Positions 10,838-22,851 of a stretch of DNA of 64,000 nt are shown one piece after another. Within the stretch, counting starts at the first letter, position 1. Every line of letters begins with the position of its first letter. This DNA is from Siphonodentalium dalli (taxonomy: Eukaryota; Mollusca; Scaphopoda; Gadilida; Siphonodentaliidae), in assembly GCA_032622095.1 (NCBI GenBank), contig CP136062.1, positions 200,843,959 through 200,907,958 on the forward strand, given 5' to 3'. The translations under genes were made by a program, and so were the position numbers. The notes under the pieces were generated by a model. The model saw only the letters and a list, made by a program, of their open reading frames with translations, did no database searches and was not told where the DNA came from.

Positions 10838-11398
10838 ATGTCCGGTGGGGAAATGTCCGGGATTCAGATAATTATACACAGAAGATCCATAAACACTTTA
10901 TGTGATACTCATACAAAATTAACAACTCATGGAATATTAAAGATGTTCTGTCCGCATGGAATATGCCTGGGATTTCAAATAATGTTGTCATATGAATTGC
11001 ACCAGACAGCTCTTGATATCCTAATGAGACACTTTGATAACGAAATGAGACGAAAGATAATATATGACAATTCGTGCAAATTACACTTATACGCGCTGCT
11101 ACCTGATTCGGCCAGATTTGAACATGCAAAGTTTTCTGTCGACCGATTGCATTTCCGGTGCTCATTTTAAAAAGGATATATGAGAACTTACAAAGCTGAC
11201 GCCACTATTATAGAGACATGTGTTAAAACAGCAATGCAGCTGGTGGAACAGGTCAATAGCGGTCTTAGGCGCATACAAACTCAACTGGCGTACATATATG
11301 CAAGAGTGAACTACTACTATGGTAACTTTTGTATCGATGCACCCTTCCTCCTGTTTCGAAGTGCAAGAAATACGGCTGCGTGCACCATTAAGTTTTAG
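10838..11398 (+). pseudogene. KDZ (Kyakuja-Dileera-Zisupton) transposase, C-terminal remnant
   Basis: A single frame interrupted by one TAA at 11168-11170. Motifs in order: MFCPHGICLGFQIM, IIYDNSCKLHLYALLPDSAR, FSVDRLHFRC, KGYMRTYK, and QLVEQVNSGLRRIQTQLAYI. This order (YDNxCxLHxY, VDRxHxxxC, then an EQxNxxLxxIxxQLxYM segment) is the hallmark of KDZ transposases as I know them. The Asp of YDN and the Glu of EQ would be catalytic positions. The N-terminal CxC zinc domain and first catalytic region are missing, presumably removed by the nested elements upstream. It explains the flanking 8-bp duplication and inverted repeats at 9421 and 13559. Confidence 0.7.
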
Positions 11399-11478
11399 GT
11401 GGCATATATGTTAGTTGAGTTTGTATACGTCTCAGTCCGCTGTTGGCTTCGGGATAACTCTCCGAGTAGAATTCTGAG

Positions 11479-13201
11479 ATGGGCGGGCACCTGTTATGCA
11501 CTCTTCATCTACGTATTACACATCCGTTACAGCACGGTTTCGAAAAAGGGATCAGTTGCACCATGACATCCTGTTTTGTGCAAGAATGTATTAGTTACGC
11601 CAGGGAACAACACAATAAGCTTTACTCATGTCTATTGGACGTGCGTAAAGCTTTCGACTGTGTATGGATAAATGGCCTCTTGTACAAATTATTTCACAGA
11701 GGATTACAAGGCAAAACATGGCTCATCATACGAGATTTATTATCTGGCATAAAATGTTGTATCCGCAGCGACGGAACATATTCCGACTGGTTCTCCTTGT
11801 CCCAAGGAACCAGACAAGGATCAATATTATCACCTCTGTGGTACAAAATATACGCAGACGACCTCCTCCATATTATTGAAAAAATCTAAATTGGGCCTTC
11901 GTATCCACTCACTGAATTGTTCATCTCCCACCCAAGCCGATGATATGATGCTTCTCTCTCTATCCCGCCCAGGTCTTATTGGCTTATATGAATTATGCAT
12001 TGAATACAGTAATAAATGGCGCTTCAGTTATAATTCATCGAAAACCGTCATAATGGTTTTCAATGAATCAAAACAAGAAGCCGATAAACGTGCAAGATCA
12101 TGGCCATTTGGATCATCCTTTCTCGGAGAAGTTGACTCCTATACTCACCTGGGAATTCTGCTTTCCAAATCTTATTTCAATAACAAATTTGTCGATGCTA
12201 TATGCACAAAATTAAGGGGGGCATATTTCGGCCTCTCCGATGTTGGCCTATACCCTGGTGGTATCTCTCCTCAAAGTTCATACAAACTTTACAGAACAAT
12301 AGTCATCCCTTCGGGGTTGTATGGCAGTGAACTTCTCTGGAACCTAAACACAACACAAATAGATAAGCTTGAGAAGACCCACAGAGTTTGCATCAAGCAT
12401 ATGCAAGGTTTTCCGACGAGGACCCGAACAGTTATTGCACAAGGCTGTCTAGGCTGTTCCTCGCTAGAATCGTGGATCGATCGTCGGAAACTCTCAATGC
12501 TTGGCGCTTTCTGTGGACCAAATCACGAGAAAGCATCAAAACAGTTATTCCTACGACGTTTGTATGATTTCATATCTGGTCTGTCAACGGATGAAACATC
12601 TTTTATACATGACATATGGCGCATTCTATGCAAATATAATATGGAACATCACCTTATTGAATATGCTAATTCGAATGAATTTCCATCGCCCGTGGTGTGG
12701 AAACGCTTGGTAAGGACAGCTGTAAAGGAGTTAGATGAACTTGACTGGTATAATCGTATCTCCGGCGACTCCTCTTTAACAGCATTCCGTATCATTCACC
12801 CCACGCTACTGACGATCGGTATATGGAAACTATGCTCACAATTTCCGGAGGAAAAATTTGTATTCCTCTTGATCGGTCGCATAATCGCACATACAGCTTT
12901 CGGACAAAATGATACATGCAAACATTGTTTAGCGACCTACTCATGTGTAGTACAACATATCTTGTTAGGTTGCCCGTCATTGCTACATATTCGGAATGAC
13001 ATGTGGTACCACATCATTGACAATTATGGTATTGACTGTTTCCTCTACCTAGACCAAATACCCCGTTTGCAGCTACTGTCTGCCCTTCTGGGATCGCCAC
13101 CTAGAGATCTCGCTCTACTCTCAGACAATTCGTGTATTATATTATTAGCCATGTATTATATATCACTATCGCATTCAAAATTATCATTAAATAATGTATA
13201 A
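11479..13201 (+). pseudogene. 5'-truncated non-LTR retrotransposon, reverse transcriptase to C-terminal zinc knuckle
   Basis: First part (11479-11889): LQHGFEKGISCTMTSCFVQE, CLLDVRKAFDCVW and LSQGTRQGSILSPLWYKIY, standard RT motifs. The second part (from about 11880 in the next frame, to the stop at 13201) starts KSKLGLRI, then the catalytic TQADDMMLLS, SYTHLGILLS, and near the end CKHC...QHILLGCPSL, a C-terminal cysteine/histidine knuckle. The two parts are separated by a one-base frameshift in an A6 run at 11879-11884. The endonuclease is absent. Apart from that single indel the frame is open for over 560 codons, so the copy is fairly young. It lies inside the KDZ-like element. Clade not determined. 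Confidence 0.85.
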
Positions 13202-13241
13202 AGAAAGTGGTTCTTCTCAATCAACAACAGATTACCGACAT

Positions 13242-13332
13242 GGGTCCCGGATTGTTTTATTTGTTTTATTATATTATTTTGAGAAATAATTTGAAATAAT
13301 ATAATAAAATAACAAAATAATGATCCCGGACA
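13242..13332. repeat. inverted repeat after the non-LTR fragment
   Basis: GGGTCCCGGAT...TTTTATTATATTATTTT faces AATAATATAATAAAAT...ATGATCCCGGACACC across a short AT loop. It may be a small fold-back insertion or part of the KDZ element's right side. Confidence 0.7.
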
Positions 13333-13559
13333 CCGTCAAGTCTATCTCTGGCTTCCTACCTGTAGGCTACATCTATACAGCCCTGAATTATTGGCCAAAC
13401 CGCGGCGATCCCATTTGGGCGTAATTTTAACTGGAGCGCTCGAATGGGTAACTGGATACTTTCCGCAGCTCAGTAAAGTACCACCGGCGGTATGAGTGAT
13501 TCATTGTACACAAGGCGCGTAACGCTCGATTGGGCGCTTTTGGGAAATTTACATACCTC

Positions 13560-14556
13560 CCGCTTAGTTCTATCTGTACGCTGATTAGTTCTGTGTCTTT
13601 TCCCCAGACACTACCTCGGTGCAGGTCAGATAACTTTTTGTCGCAATCAAGACACCACCATGAGAATCTCCTGGTCTGTCTCTTCTTCGGACTGTGAAGG
13701 TTGGTGGTAGAATTTCCTAGGACATGATGTCATCATTCAGCCAGGTCTCTGTCCCCAAGATTATATCTGGTTGTGTGGAGTCAATTAGGACCTGAGTTTC
13801 TGGAACCTTATTCTTGATGCTCTGGAAGTTGATTACTAGTAGCCGTAGTTGGTTTCTTACATCCACGCTAGCTCTGTTTCTAGCTTTGGGCGATGATGCT
13901 GCCTGTGGGCTACCGATTGAGCTGAGGGTGTCAGAGGTAGTATTTAGGACACTGTGAGCGCCAGCTGTTTCAGGCGACATCGAGCGAGTGGTAGAGGAGT
14001 CGATGTTGGAGGATGAAACTCTTGTGTATACGATTGATGAGTGGTTTGGTTTGTTGCATGAGATGCAATACCATGACACTGATGGGATAGCGTAGTGCTG
14101 GAATGTAGCTGATGACATACCGATACATGCTTTGTGGTACCATTCATCACATTCTCCGCAGGCAATGCATTCTTGACCCCATCTGCAGGTTTTGCGGCAA
14201 GTTACACACGGGTACTTCACTCGTGTTCTAGGACCCGGGTTCGTCTCTATTCCGCTTAGGATGAGAAGCAGAAGTTGGAAATTCTGATGTGGTGCCCCAG
14301 GTTTGAAATTGATACACCCCGATTTCCTACCATGATAGCTGGACCAAATAGCTATCGCATTCTTGTTGGTAAGACTGTCTGGTTTGGGTGCAAGATGGCA
14401 GTGCTTGTTCCCATCTTCCAGATCTGGTTTGTTTATTCGGTTGACAAGCAGAATTAGGAATGCTGCATAGAGTGTGCGTTGTACAAGTTTGAGTGTTGAT
14501 GATGGAATAGCCTTGTTCCGATCCATTTTCTTCGATGTGCAAGGGAGGCAGACCAA
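13560..14556 (-). pseudogene. 5' half of the split CR1/L2-like element: 2A-like motif, PHD-type finger, endonuclease start
   Basis: The frame opens at 14556. Around residues 90-107 it reads LLLLILSGIETNPGP, a 2A-like translational-skip motif as reported in CR1/L2-type retrotransposons, but without the Asp normally before Ile. Next comes a cysteine-rich finger: YPCVTCRKTCRWGQECIACG, then CDEWYHKAC and WYCISC, a C4HC3 PHD arrangement. A Ser-rich linker leads to LRLLVINFQSIKNKVPET and DIILGTETWLNDDIMS, the first endonuclease motifs. A TAG at 13717-13719 interrupts it (most simply Ser TCG changed to TAG); homology continues in the same frame (SHGGVLIATKSYLT) up to the target duplication at 13560. 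Confidence 0.85.
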
Positions 14557-14944
14557 TCCCTATCTCAACCTCGCAGTCGTATCGTTGACGTTGTCACGAA
14601 AGTTGTTTGCATCGAAAATAGGAAATGTAAAAATATAAAAAATAATATCACCGGAGATCAGTCAAGTCAGCTCAGAGTAGTGGTCGATCCGAGCAGGTCG
14701 TGTTCTACATTGATAGATCTCATAATTCAGGATGAAATAGTCTTTGATTGCTAGACATATACGGAAAAATAACTTTGATGAAGTTTCCGCGTAAAATTTA
14801 GCAGTTTTTATCGCGCATGTCGACTCAGAATTTGTCGATTATTTTGGTTTCCGTGAGTTTGGCATATGGTTACTCATTATGGTCCTTTGTTGAAATTACT
14901 ACGGGCGTATTTTGCAACGCCCTAAGGGGATGAATAACTAATTC

Positions 14945-15908
14945 TTTGGTGGGATGGGCAAATTACCCTGGGCAGGGTAAAAATTAATGGAATGATTTTT
15001 GATGTCCGGCGTAATCTAAAAATAGCTTTCTAACAACTTCAATTCAAAAAAAAAAAAATTTATCAAGTAAATGTGACAAAACCCCCAACAGATGTCGAAC
15101 AGATGAAGGCCTCGGCCAATTAGTAAAATATATTATATTCACAATGAAACTAACGAGAATTTTGACTATTACCGAACAAACAAAAATACCCATTTTTTAA
15201 ACAACCGTGGCACTAAATATCTAAAACTTTGGATAAATATTTTTTTTTTTAACTTTCTTCCAATTGAATTATATATTTCTGAATCATATATTATATAATC
15301 TTGACAAGTTATAAAAAATAAAAATCATTTGATCCATAACATACATATTGTCCATGTGCTTTCTCAATGGAGAACCGATTTTCGCCCGGAAGGTCACATT
15401 ACAATACGCCCGCAGTTACACCGGGGGGGGGGGGGGGGTTGGCTGATTCCATTTATTACGCTAGTGCGGAATGGGTAAATTACCCTGGGCAAAAATGAAA
15501 CGAATGTGATTTTGTTTATGACCGGCGTAATCTAAAAATAGCATAATAAAACTGCAAATAAAAACATATTTTTTATCAAGGAAATTTGACAAAACCCACA
15601 TTGGCCGTTTCGAATAGATGAATTAAGGCTTAGACAATGAGTAAAAATACACCATAGCCACAATTAAACTAACGAGAATTGTGGATATTTTACCGAAAAA
15701 GCAAAACTACCTAATTTTAGAACAACTTTGACACGAAGCATCTAAAACTTTGGATAAATAATTGTAACTTTCTTCCAATTGCATTATATATTTCTGAATA
15801 AAATTCATTTAATCCATTACATAAATATTTCCAATGTGCTTTCTCAGTTGACAACAAATCTTCGCGGGGAAAAGTGACGTCACATTATAATACGCTCGCA
15901 GTTACACC
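14945..15908 (+). repeat. tandem duplication of a roughly 450-480-bp AT-rich repeat
   Basis: Copy 1 (about 14945-15425) and copy 2 (about 15468-15908) share AAATTACCCTGGGCA, CCGGCGTAATCTAAAAATAG, AAACTAACGAGAATT, CTAAAACTTTGGATAAAT, TTTCTTCCAATTG, ATGTGCTTTCTCA and CGCAGTTACACC in the same order. No coding potential seen. The region just before (14760-14940) carries degenerate mollusc-type repeat sequence. Confidence 0.85.
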
Positions 15909-16387
15909 ACCTCGGCCATAGGTGTAGCGAGCGTCGCCCAGCGCATTTACGCCACACCATTCCATTCATTGCCCTGAGAAATGCAACGCCGGCTCTGAGT
16001 TCAGCGTTGCCGAGCATAAAGGATGGAATCGGATATATAAGATATGTTGACAAATACACGAAATATTGATATACCGGCTCCATATGCTCTGAAACATACT
16101 TGCCATGGTCACAGCCATTTTCCAGCTGTTATCAATTTTTCGCACATAATAGAAACCAATGCTCTTCATTTCTACCATATCAGGAACAGACTAAAACGAA
16201 ACGCTCTATTCTGTTCCATGTCGTGCGAATTGCTGTATTTTGTTTGGGACTCAAACATCTTGTTTAAGGTTGTATTTCTATTGTGCCAATGCGTCTTTTC
16301 TGGGACATATAATGCTCGTAGAAAGGTAGTTCAAGTATTTATCGACTATTCGATACCCTAAAGATATTTAAAAGCTAATATTATTAG
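15909..16387. other. no gene seen
   Basis: Spacer between the tandem repeat and the third non-LTR element. Around 16157-16215 it holds the recurring CTCTTCATT...CCATATCAGGAA motif. Confidence 0.4.
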
Positions 16388-18314
16388 ATGTATTTTGGAA
16401 CACAAACCGCTAATCTTGACAAGGCTAACATATTAAACCAGAGCTTCATTTCTAACTCATCAATAAACGTCTCAAACCACAGTTTACCTGTGTTCAATTC
16501 TCTTTGTAACAACACGATGGAGGACTTTGAGTTCACCGAAGATGAAATAATTTTGGCAATTAAATCACTTAAATTGAACAAAGCCCATGGCTACGATGGA
16601 ATTAGTGCAAAAATGCTCCTAGCTACCGCAGAATCAATTGCTCGTCCATTAGTTTTAATCTTCAGAAAATCTCTTGATAGCATGACATTTCCATCTGTAT
16701 GGAAAAAGGCTAATGTTGTCCCCATCTTTAAAAAAGACGACCCCGCTGATAGCAAGAACTATCGTCCTATTTCCCTTCTACCCTGCTTGGGAAAAATATT
16801 TGAGAAAGTTGTATTAAAACAGATCAGGGATTTCTTTAAAAAAATGAATTACTATTCTTACGTCAATCGGGTTTCATGCCAGGGCAAAGCACATCTCATC
16901 AACTCATAGATCTATACAATCACCTGGGTCAATCTCTCGACAATGGACAGTATACATGTTCTATTTTTTTGTGATATATCAAAGGCATTCGATAGAGTTT
17001 GGCACAGGGGACTAATACATAAACTTTCAAGTTATGGAGTTCGTGGTAAACCTTTGAAATGGCTAGGAGACTATTTAAATAACCGACAGCAGTGTGTATT
17101 AGTCAACAACAGCTTTTCTAGCTATGAGGTCATCCCAGCGGGCGTGCCACATGGCTCTATCCTAGGCCCTTTTCTATTTTTGGTTTACATCAATGATTTA
17201 GCAGACAACATCTGTTCTGTTACGAGAATGTACGCTGACGACACTTGCATTACTAACGAGCACCATGAATTAAATGAATTGGCGCAAACCATGAACAAGG
17301 ATCTTGAAAAAAATATCAAGATGGTCAAACAATTGGCTAGTCAATTTTAATCCCTCAAAAACGATGGGCATGTCGTACTCATTGACTGGCACATCCGGCG
17401 ATACTCCTAATTTAACCTTTAATAATGATACTATATCCTTTGTTGAGACACATAAACACATCGGTCTTGAACTCCAATCAAATATGTCATGGAACAATCA
17501 TATAAATGCAACTATTAAAAGAATAGCCTCGCGTTTATCACAACTAAGAAGATTTAAATACCAGCTCGATAGGAAGACCCTAGAAAACATATATAAAACG
17601 TACATTTTACCATTATACGATTATGCTGATGTAGTATGGGCAAATGCACCTAAATATCAAATGGATAAAGTTGAACGGTTACACATTGATGCAGCCAGAA
17701 TAGTCAGTGGACGGACTCACACGATCAGTCTCTGATATAAACACAATGAAAGAAGTAGGCTGGCCCCCACTGAAGAGGAGGCGTGAATTACACAAATTAC
17801 AAACTATGTACAACATTATCAATCGAAATGCCCGTATTTATCTCACAAACATATTACCACCCAGAGTAGCTGACATATCATAGTATGAATTCAGATATTC
17901 CGAAAATTTGTACACATATTTCAGTAACACTGAGAATTACAAAAAGTCATTTTCCCTTCAACCATAAAAGCGTGGAATGACATGCCGTCCGTAATAACAG
18001 ATGCCCCCACAATTTCAGATTTCAAAACTTATCTTAGAATAATTGACCCCGTCACTAGACCCCCGAGGTATTTCTACACGGGACGCAGGCAATGTAACGT
18101 ACTTCACGCAAAATTACGGAACTATTGCAGTGATCTAAAAAATCTGATAAATTCCAAAACTACATAGCTGACAGTCCACGTTGCGCATGCGGCAATCAAT
18201 GCGAAGATGCATATCATTACCTTTTCATGTGTTCCCTGTACCAATCAGAACGAATAGAAATGTATCATTCGCTACACAGAGAAGGACTCAAATTAACACA
18301 TATGAATATATGAT
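16388..18314 (+). pseudogene. third non-LTR element, 5'-truncated and frameshifted RT
   Basis: RT motifs appear in order across several frames: LNKAHGYDGISAKML, FPSVWKKANVVPIFKKDDPA, NYRPISLLPCLGKIFEKVV, SGFMPGQSTSHQLIDLYN (shifted frame), CDISKAFDRVWHRGL, IPAGVPHGSILGPFLFLVYI, the catalytic MYADDTC, WLVNFNPSKT and ILPLYDYADVVWA. The C-terminal RCACG..CEDAYHYLFMC knuckle lies at about 18178-18235. Frames change near 16855, in a T7 run near 16962-16968, in an A7 run near 17308-17314, and near 17722. In-frame stops occur later. The endonuclease is missing. The 3' end is near 18460. Probably Jockey/CR1-group; clade not resolved. Confidence 0.85.
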
Positions 18315-18479
18315 TTACTTTCTGGCATCCAAAACATAGATATAAAACAAAATGTGAAATTGTTCAAAATAGTACAACATTTTATTACGGAAACTAAACG
18401 TTGTTGACAAATGATATTAACTTAATTAATAAGTAGGACATAAATATGTTTATTGTTGTTTATTGCTTTTTTCGACCTG

Positions 18480-19150
18480 GTACTTGCTCGGCCATAACAA
18501 TGTTTTAAATAAACACAATCGACGTTGGCACCCCCACCACCTTACATCATCCTTTCCTAACGATCCGCAAAGATCATCCTTCACCAGTCACCATTCTCTC
18601 ACATTCCACACAGCTGTAAATAAGTTACTTATTGTACCACTTTGTCAACTATGTAATTTTGTAACAATGTATACCGGAGAGGGGCTCATTAAGTCATGTA
18701 ACTTGTGTCCCAATCCACTTTGTATTATTACAAATACAATATGTTTAAAGTAAAAACACAAACCGCCATGTGACGTTATAGATGACCTGTCAGATTTGAT
18801 ATCATAAAACGACCACCTGTTTGTTTCGTTTACCAGACAATAACTAGTTCGGGCACACGACCTCATTAATAAGATGTTCTGATTGCCAGATATCTGATTT
18901 AAAAACAGGAAGTTTTAACACTTTAAATATTTGCCAGCCTGGCAATAATTCCAATGATCTTTTTTTTATTTTTATAAAGATTCTCCATTCATTCGTCGCC
19001 CAAAAACGGTACACAATACAGAGCGTTTTCAATTAGGATAGTGTGTACTTGTTTTCAACGAAACACGTGTGTATGCTTTTGTATATTTTGCAGCTTGTTT
19101 TCTTGGACTATAAGCTCAACATGAGGTTATTTGGAGGTCAAATATATTCA
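18480..19150. other. no gene seen
   Basis: AT-rich intergenic sequence; short frames only, no matching splice signals or domain motifs. Confidence 0.4.
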
Positions 19151-19151
19151 A

Positions 19152-19290
19152 TATGAATAGGATAGGATAGGATATTTTATTTCGATATACACATATTAAT
19201 ACATAATACATTTGACAAATAGTGTATTGTATATTCGAGGGGGTGGCATAGTCAGGCTAGACTGTCTTACTGCCACCCCCTTAAAGATGA
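19152..19290 (+). repeat. short dispersed repeat, family D copy 1
   Basis: Starts with GGATA repeats (AATAGGATAGGATAGGATA), continues TTTATTTCGATATACACATA and ends with GAGGGGGTGGCATAGTCAGG...CTGTCTTACTGCCACCCCC, a small hairpin. A reverse-oriented copy is at 38482-38612 and a weak one near 50060-50125. The GGATA run suggests the 3' tail of a non-LTR element or SINE. Confidence 0.55.
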
Positions 19291-19299
19291 ATAAATGTT

Positions 19300-22200
19300 A
19301 ACATAGGCGGTCAAGATTTATTGTACAATGCACGGCTATACAATTATGTATTACATTAATGGTTGCATTTAAATGGATTATATACATGGAGGGTATACGT
19401 ATAGCTAAATCGATTATTGGTTACTCGATGGTTTGTCTCTTCCTTGTCAGTGTGATGTTCTTTGGAAGTCGAGTAGGAATGTGCCGAGTGAGGTTGTAGA
19501 TTGCGATATACGGGAGGTCACACTATTGACGTATTTCAAAACGAAATAAGTCCAATATGGCACTATTTGAACATTAGGTTAGATACTAGGTTAGATACTA
19601 GCCTATTACCGTGGTGAGATTAGATACTAGCCTATTACCGTGGTGATGAGTTTTCATGAGGCCGGCGCAATTCAACGGAATAACGGGTATAAGTTCACTA
19701 TTGGATTTTTTTCCAGAATGAAATAAGTTCAATATGAACCTATGCTAATACTTAGGTTCAATGTGAATCTATTTGCACGAGAATATGTTGTCATTCGAAT
19801 GATGATAATTGCACGTATTTTAAATTTTTTTGTCTGGTAAGCTGAAAGCTAACTCACCATTTGACTAATTCACTAGTGATAGAGTATGCCAATTGTGTAA
19901 TTCCGGGACGATTGGCGACGAGAAGCATTATATAATTTACTGTCCAATTTTTTGAAAATCGAACGAAAAAAGCTTATCCATAGGAATTTCACTAGATTCC
20001 CAAATCATGTAAAATTGCGTATTTTATTGTCGAACTCGAAAGTGTCAACAATAAGAACCTCTGTAAATTTATACGCTGTGTGAATGATCGGGTGAACTGT
20101 GTATAAGGTAACCGCCAAGTGAACGTAATTAGAAACTGAATCACAAATTTGCATGCACCTACATGTATATCGCTCCGCGAAAAACAAAACAAAAAACAAA
20201 CAAACAAAACAAAATAGAATACGAAATAAATATATATCCAACATAAATGCTAGTTATGGGTTATACAATTTATACATTTCTTGTCATTTTCACAATGTTG
20301 CTGTATGTTGTATTGCTGTATGTTGTATTGGCTTTTGTAAATGTGTTCGTTGAACCATTATTGTATGGATGAAGAACCAATAAATAATACCAATAAACAA
20401 TACTTAAAATCGACATCTTTAATATATGATGACATGGTATAAGCCAACGACAATGCCACACGAAACGACCTTGCGCTTCGCATTTTCAATATTTTGTCTC
20501 TTTGCTTTGTCCATCTACATATATATGTAAGTTATTTCGTATAAAACTGAAGTTTCTCAATAGCATGGCCGTCACTCGACCCAGAAGAGATTGGCAAAGA
20601 AGCCGATTTTGTTTTAAAATGTGCGGACTGGTTTGCAGAACATATACAACATCCGCTTTAGGGGATATTCCCAATTCAACACGGTTTCCAAAATGGCAGT
20701 TGGTATCGGAAAATTATGAAATTCTGCAGAGGGTCGCCAATTAATGCCAAATTCGTAAAAAATTGAAATATGCACAAACAATTCTTAGACGTAACCCATA
20801 TCTGTATATAGAAAGTCTGTCCCAAAATGGAAAACAAATCGAATGAAATGTACATTTTGTGCAATATTGAATAGCTAGTCCTACAATAGTGAGCCAACTC
20901 TCGAATTATGCGAGGAAGAATTATTGGAGAGTATAATAGAAACTTTTGATCAGAGATGTACGAATTATCTCTAATGTATCTCACGAGAGAGCAAGTGAAA
21001 TCAGGGACTCTTACAGCGGTTAAATCTGGACTTTAGGGCACCAGAAACATTATATATGTACTGTTTATCTTGAATCATGTGATGTATGCATAACTAAACA
21101 GTTATATATGGGATCTATTAAAGATGTATAGATTTTGTGGACTTTTTTTTAGAAGCTGATATATATATATATATCAGTCGACGTAAACATCTCCGTAATA
21201 ATTATAATATTACGTCGACACGAATTCATGTAAAAACCCATTTCCAGAACAATGGTCTTCCCCCAATATCGTGACGTCATACTGATGTCACAGACATTCC
21301 AAATAAGGAATAATTTATGCGGTTGTATTGGAATGTTACGAGAGGCAGAGATTTACTAGTACAGAACACTGAATATCGGCATCGGTTATTTCGCCGCCAA
21401 TCAGAATCATGCCATTTGTCAAAAGTGTTTTTCTTTAATAAACAGCTGGTCAAAATCAATACGACTATTAAAACTAACTTTAAATCAGTGCCACATGACC
21501 GAGTTAAACGACTATTGCGTTCGCCGTATACAGATGACACCTGAGCTATTTTTACGGGACACGCGCAGCTGTTATCGGTTAGCCAATCGGGGTTAGCGGT
21601 TTCTGGTACCGCTTCCAATCAAAACAAGGAATTTCCTGGTATATCCCCAAGTCTGGAAATAGCTTTCCGGCCAGTCCTGTTCGACTCAGATGAATTTATA
21701 TGATATACTGAGTCGAAATTTATGTCGACTGTATATATATGTACTCAGATCAGTCTCACGAATGTGTGACCGATACTCATTTATTTTGATATTTAAAGCA
21801 TCAAACCTTTAAAAAATCACTGCTATATAATATTATGGGAGGTATGCACAGGGTACTGGGTAAAATGTGTAGACCATTTTGTCCGTGTCTCAAAATAGTA
21901 GTCATATATAGTTGCCTCCGATCAAGTTATGAAACAGGAATATTTTAGCTTTTATCACAATAATGATTGGTGATATATTATGAACACAATTTATAAAAAA
22001 AACAGAAAGGAGTAACATAGACTGTCTTCAACAAATTCTAAATATGACCAAAATTACCTACATACTCTGTGACAGAGACCCTGTTTATACCTGGAAATTA
22101 TATACGTTTAAATACACCGCGCTTCATATGAATTATTTGATACCTCGGAATCTAGATAAAACCATCTGGGAAGAGATATACCGTCGTTAAGGGTTAATAT

Positions 22201-22843
22201 GTCGTTAAGGGTTAATATGGGGAACTTCTGTGTGGAAGCATCGCCTGTTCTAACACCAGAAAAAAGGTTTCTTTGTATATTCATTTAGTTCTGTCCACAT
22301 AATGCATGTAGATATTCTGGAATTAGTGGTTGTTATGTAGTAGCTTGGTATACCTGCCGACAACTTACTTTATTTTGTATTCAGCCAACCTGGACACCAA
22401 GTTAGTCATGAGATATGACAGTAACAAAATCGCAAACCTCTAAACATTTATGTATCGATTCGAAAGATTGTTTATAATAATGAATTACAAGCCACGCCAA
22501 TGTGACGCCACACTATTATCGTCTGCTCTAGACTCAAGTACAAACGCAACACATTTGTGGCAGATAGCCGCTGGATTTATTTGTGACAAGGTGCAAACAG
22601 ACATTCCAGCAACGGCCACCAGGCACATTTCGTGGCAGAATCCTTTCCATGTTCGTGCAAATAGTATGGCTATTAATCTCATACTGTCTTATGTGCTAAT
22701 ACAGTCTTATTAAAACTAGACCTAATTTTCATGAGAGTTGACTGTAAGGAAACATTGGTCTAGTTATCACTAGACTGGTGCTAATACAGTATACTCGTGC
22801 AATTGGTAAATATATTCTCAATTCAAGATTTTTAAATAACTTG
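19300..22843. other. intergenic, no gene seen
   Basis: Holds short direct repeats (TTAGATACTAGCCTATTACC twice near 19590-19640; AAGGGTTAATATG twice near 22189-22218), an (AT)n tract at 21160-21175, and an imperfect palindrome with GTCGACGTAAAC and TTACGTCGAC near 21176-21218. None of the open frames here shows a recognisable motif. Confidence 0.4.
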
Positions 22844-22851
22844 ATTGAACT

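Larger units (their letters stand above)
9421..13559 (+). mobile_element. KDZ/Zisupton-like DNA transposon remnant inserted in the retrotransposon
   Basis: Flanked by the 8-bp repeat CCGCTTAG at 9413-9420 and 13560-13567 (extended context CCTCCGCTTAG versus CCTCCCGCTTAG). Its ends are imperfect inverted repeats of about 55 bp: left TATGTAATTATTCCAAAGTG, right (complement) TATGTAAATTTCCCAAAAGC, both continuing to GCGTTACGC and CAATGA. It carries a transposase remnant with KDZ signature motifs at 10838-11398; Zisupton elements of this superfamily are known for 8-bp duplications, which fits. Nested inside are a GC-rich transposon, a fold-back element and a non-LTR fragment. Confidence 0.75.
6885..14580 (-). 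mobile_element. CR1/L2-like non-LTR retrotransposon, split by a 4.1 kb insertion
   Basis: Read on the minus strand, the pieces are 14556-13560 (2A-like motif, PHD-type finger, start of endonuclease) and 9420-6973 (rest of endonuclease, reverse transcriptase, C-terminal region). Removing 9421-13559 and one copy of the CCGCTTAG duplication joins QIELSG to GKSTIVTAFYRPP in a single frame inside the endonuclease domain, so this was one element. It carries a premature TAG (13717-13719) and at least two frameshifts (near 7706 and 7175), so it is inactive. The 3' end lies near 6850-6900 in an ATTTTAACTG-rich tail; the 5' end is near 14580-14650. Confidence 0.85.

Noticed and set aside
11846-11860. 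YADD in the second non-LTR element taken as the RT catalytic site
   Set aside because: By motif order it corresponds to the YIND position before the catalytic motif; the real site is TQADDMMLLS about 35 residues later.
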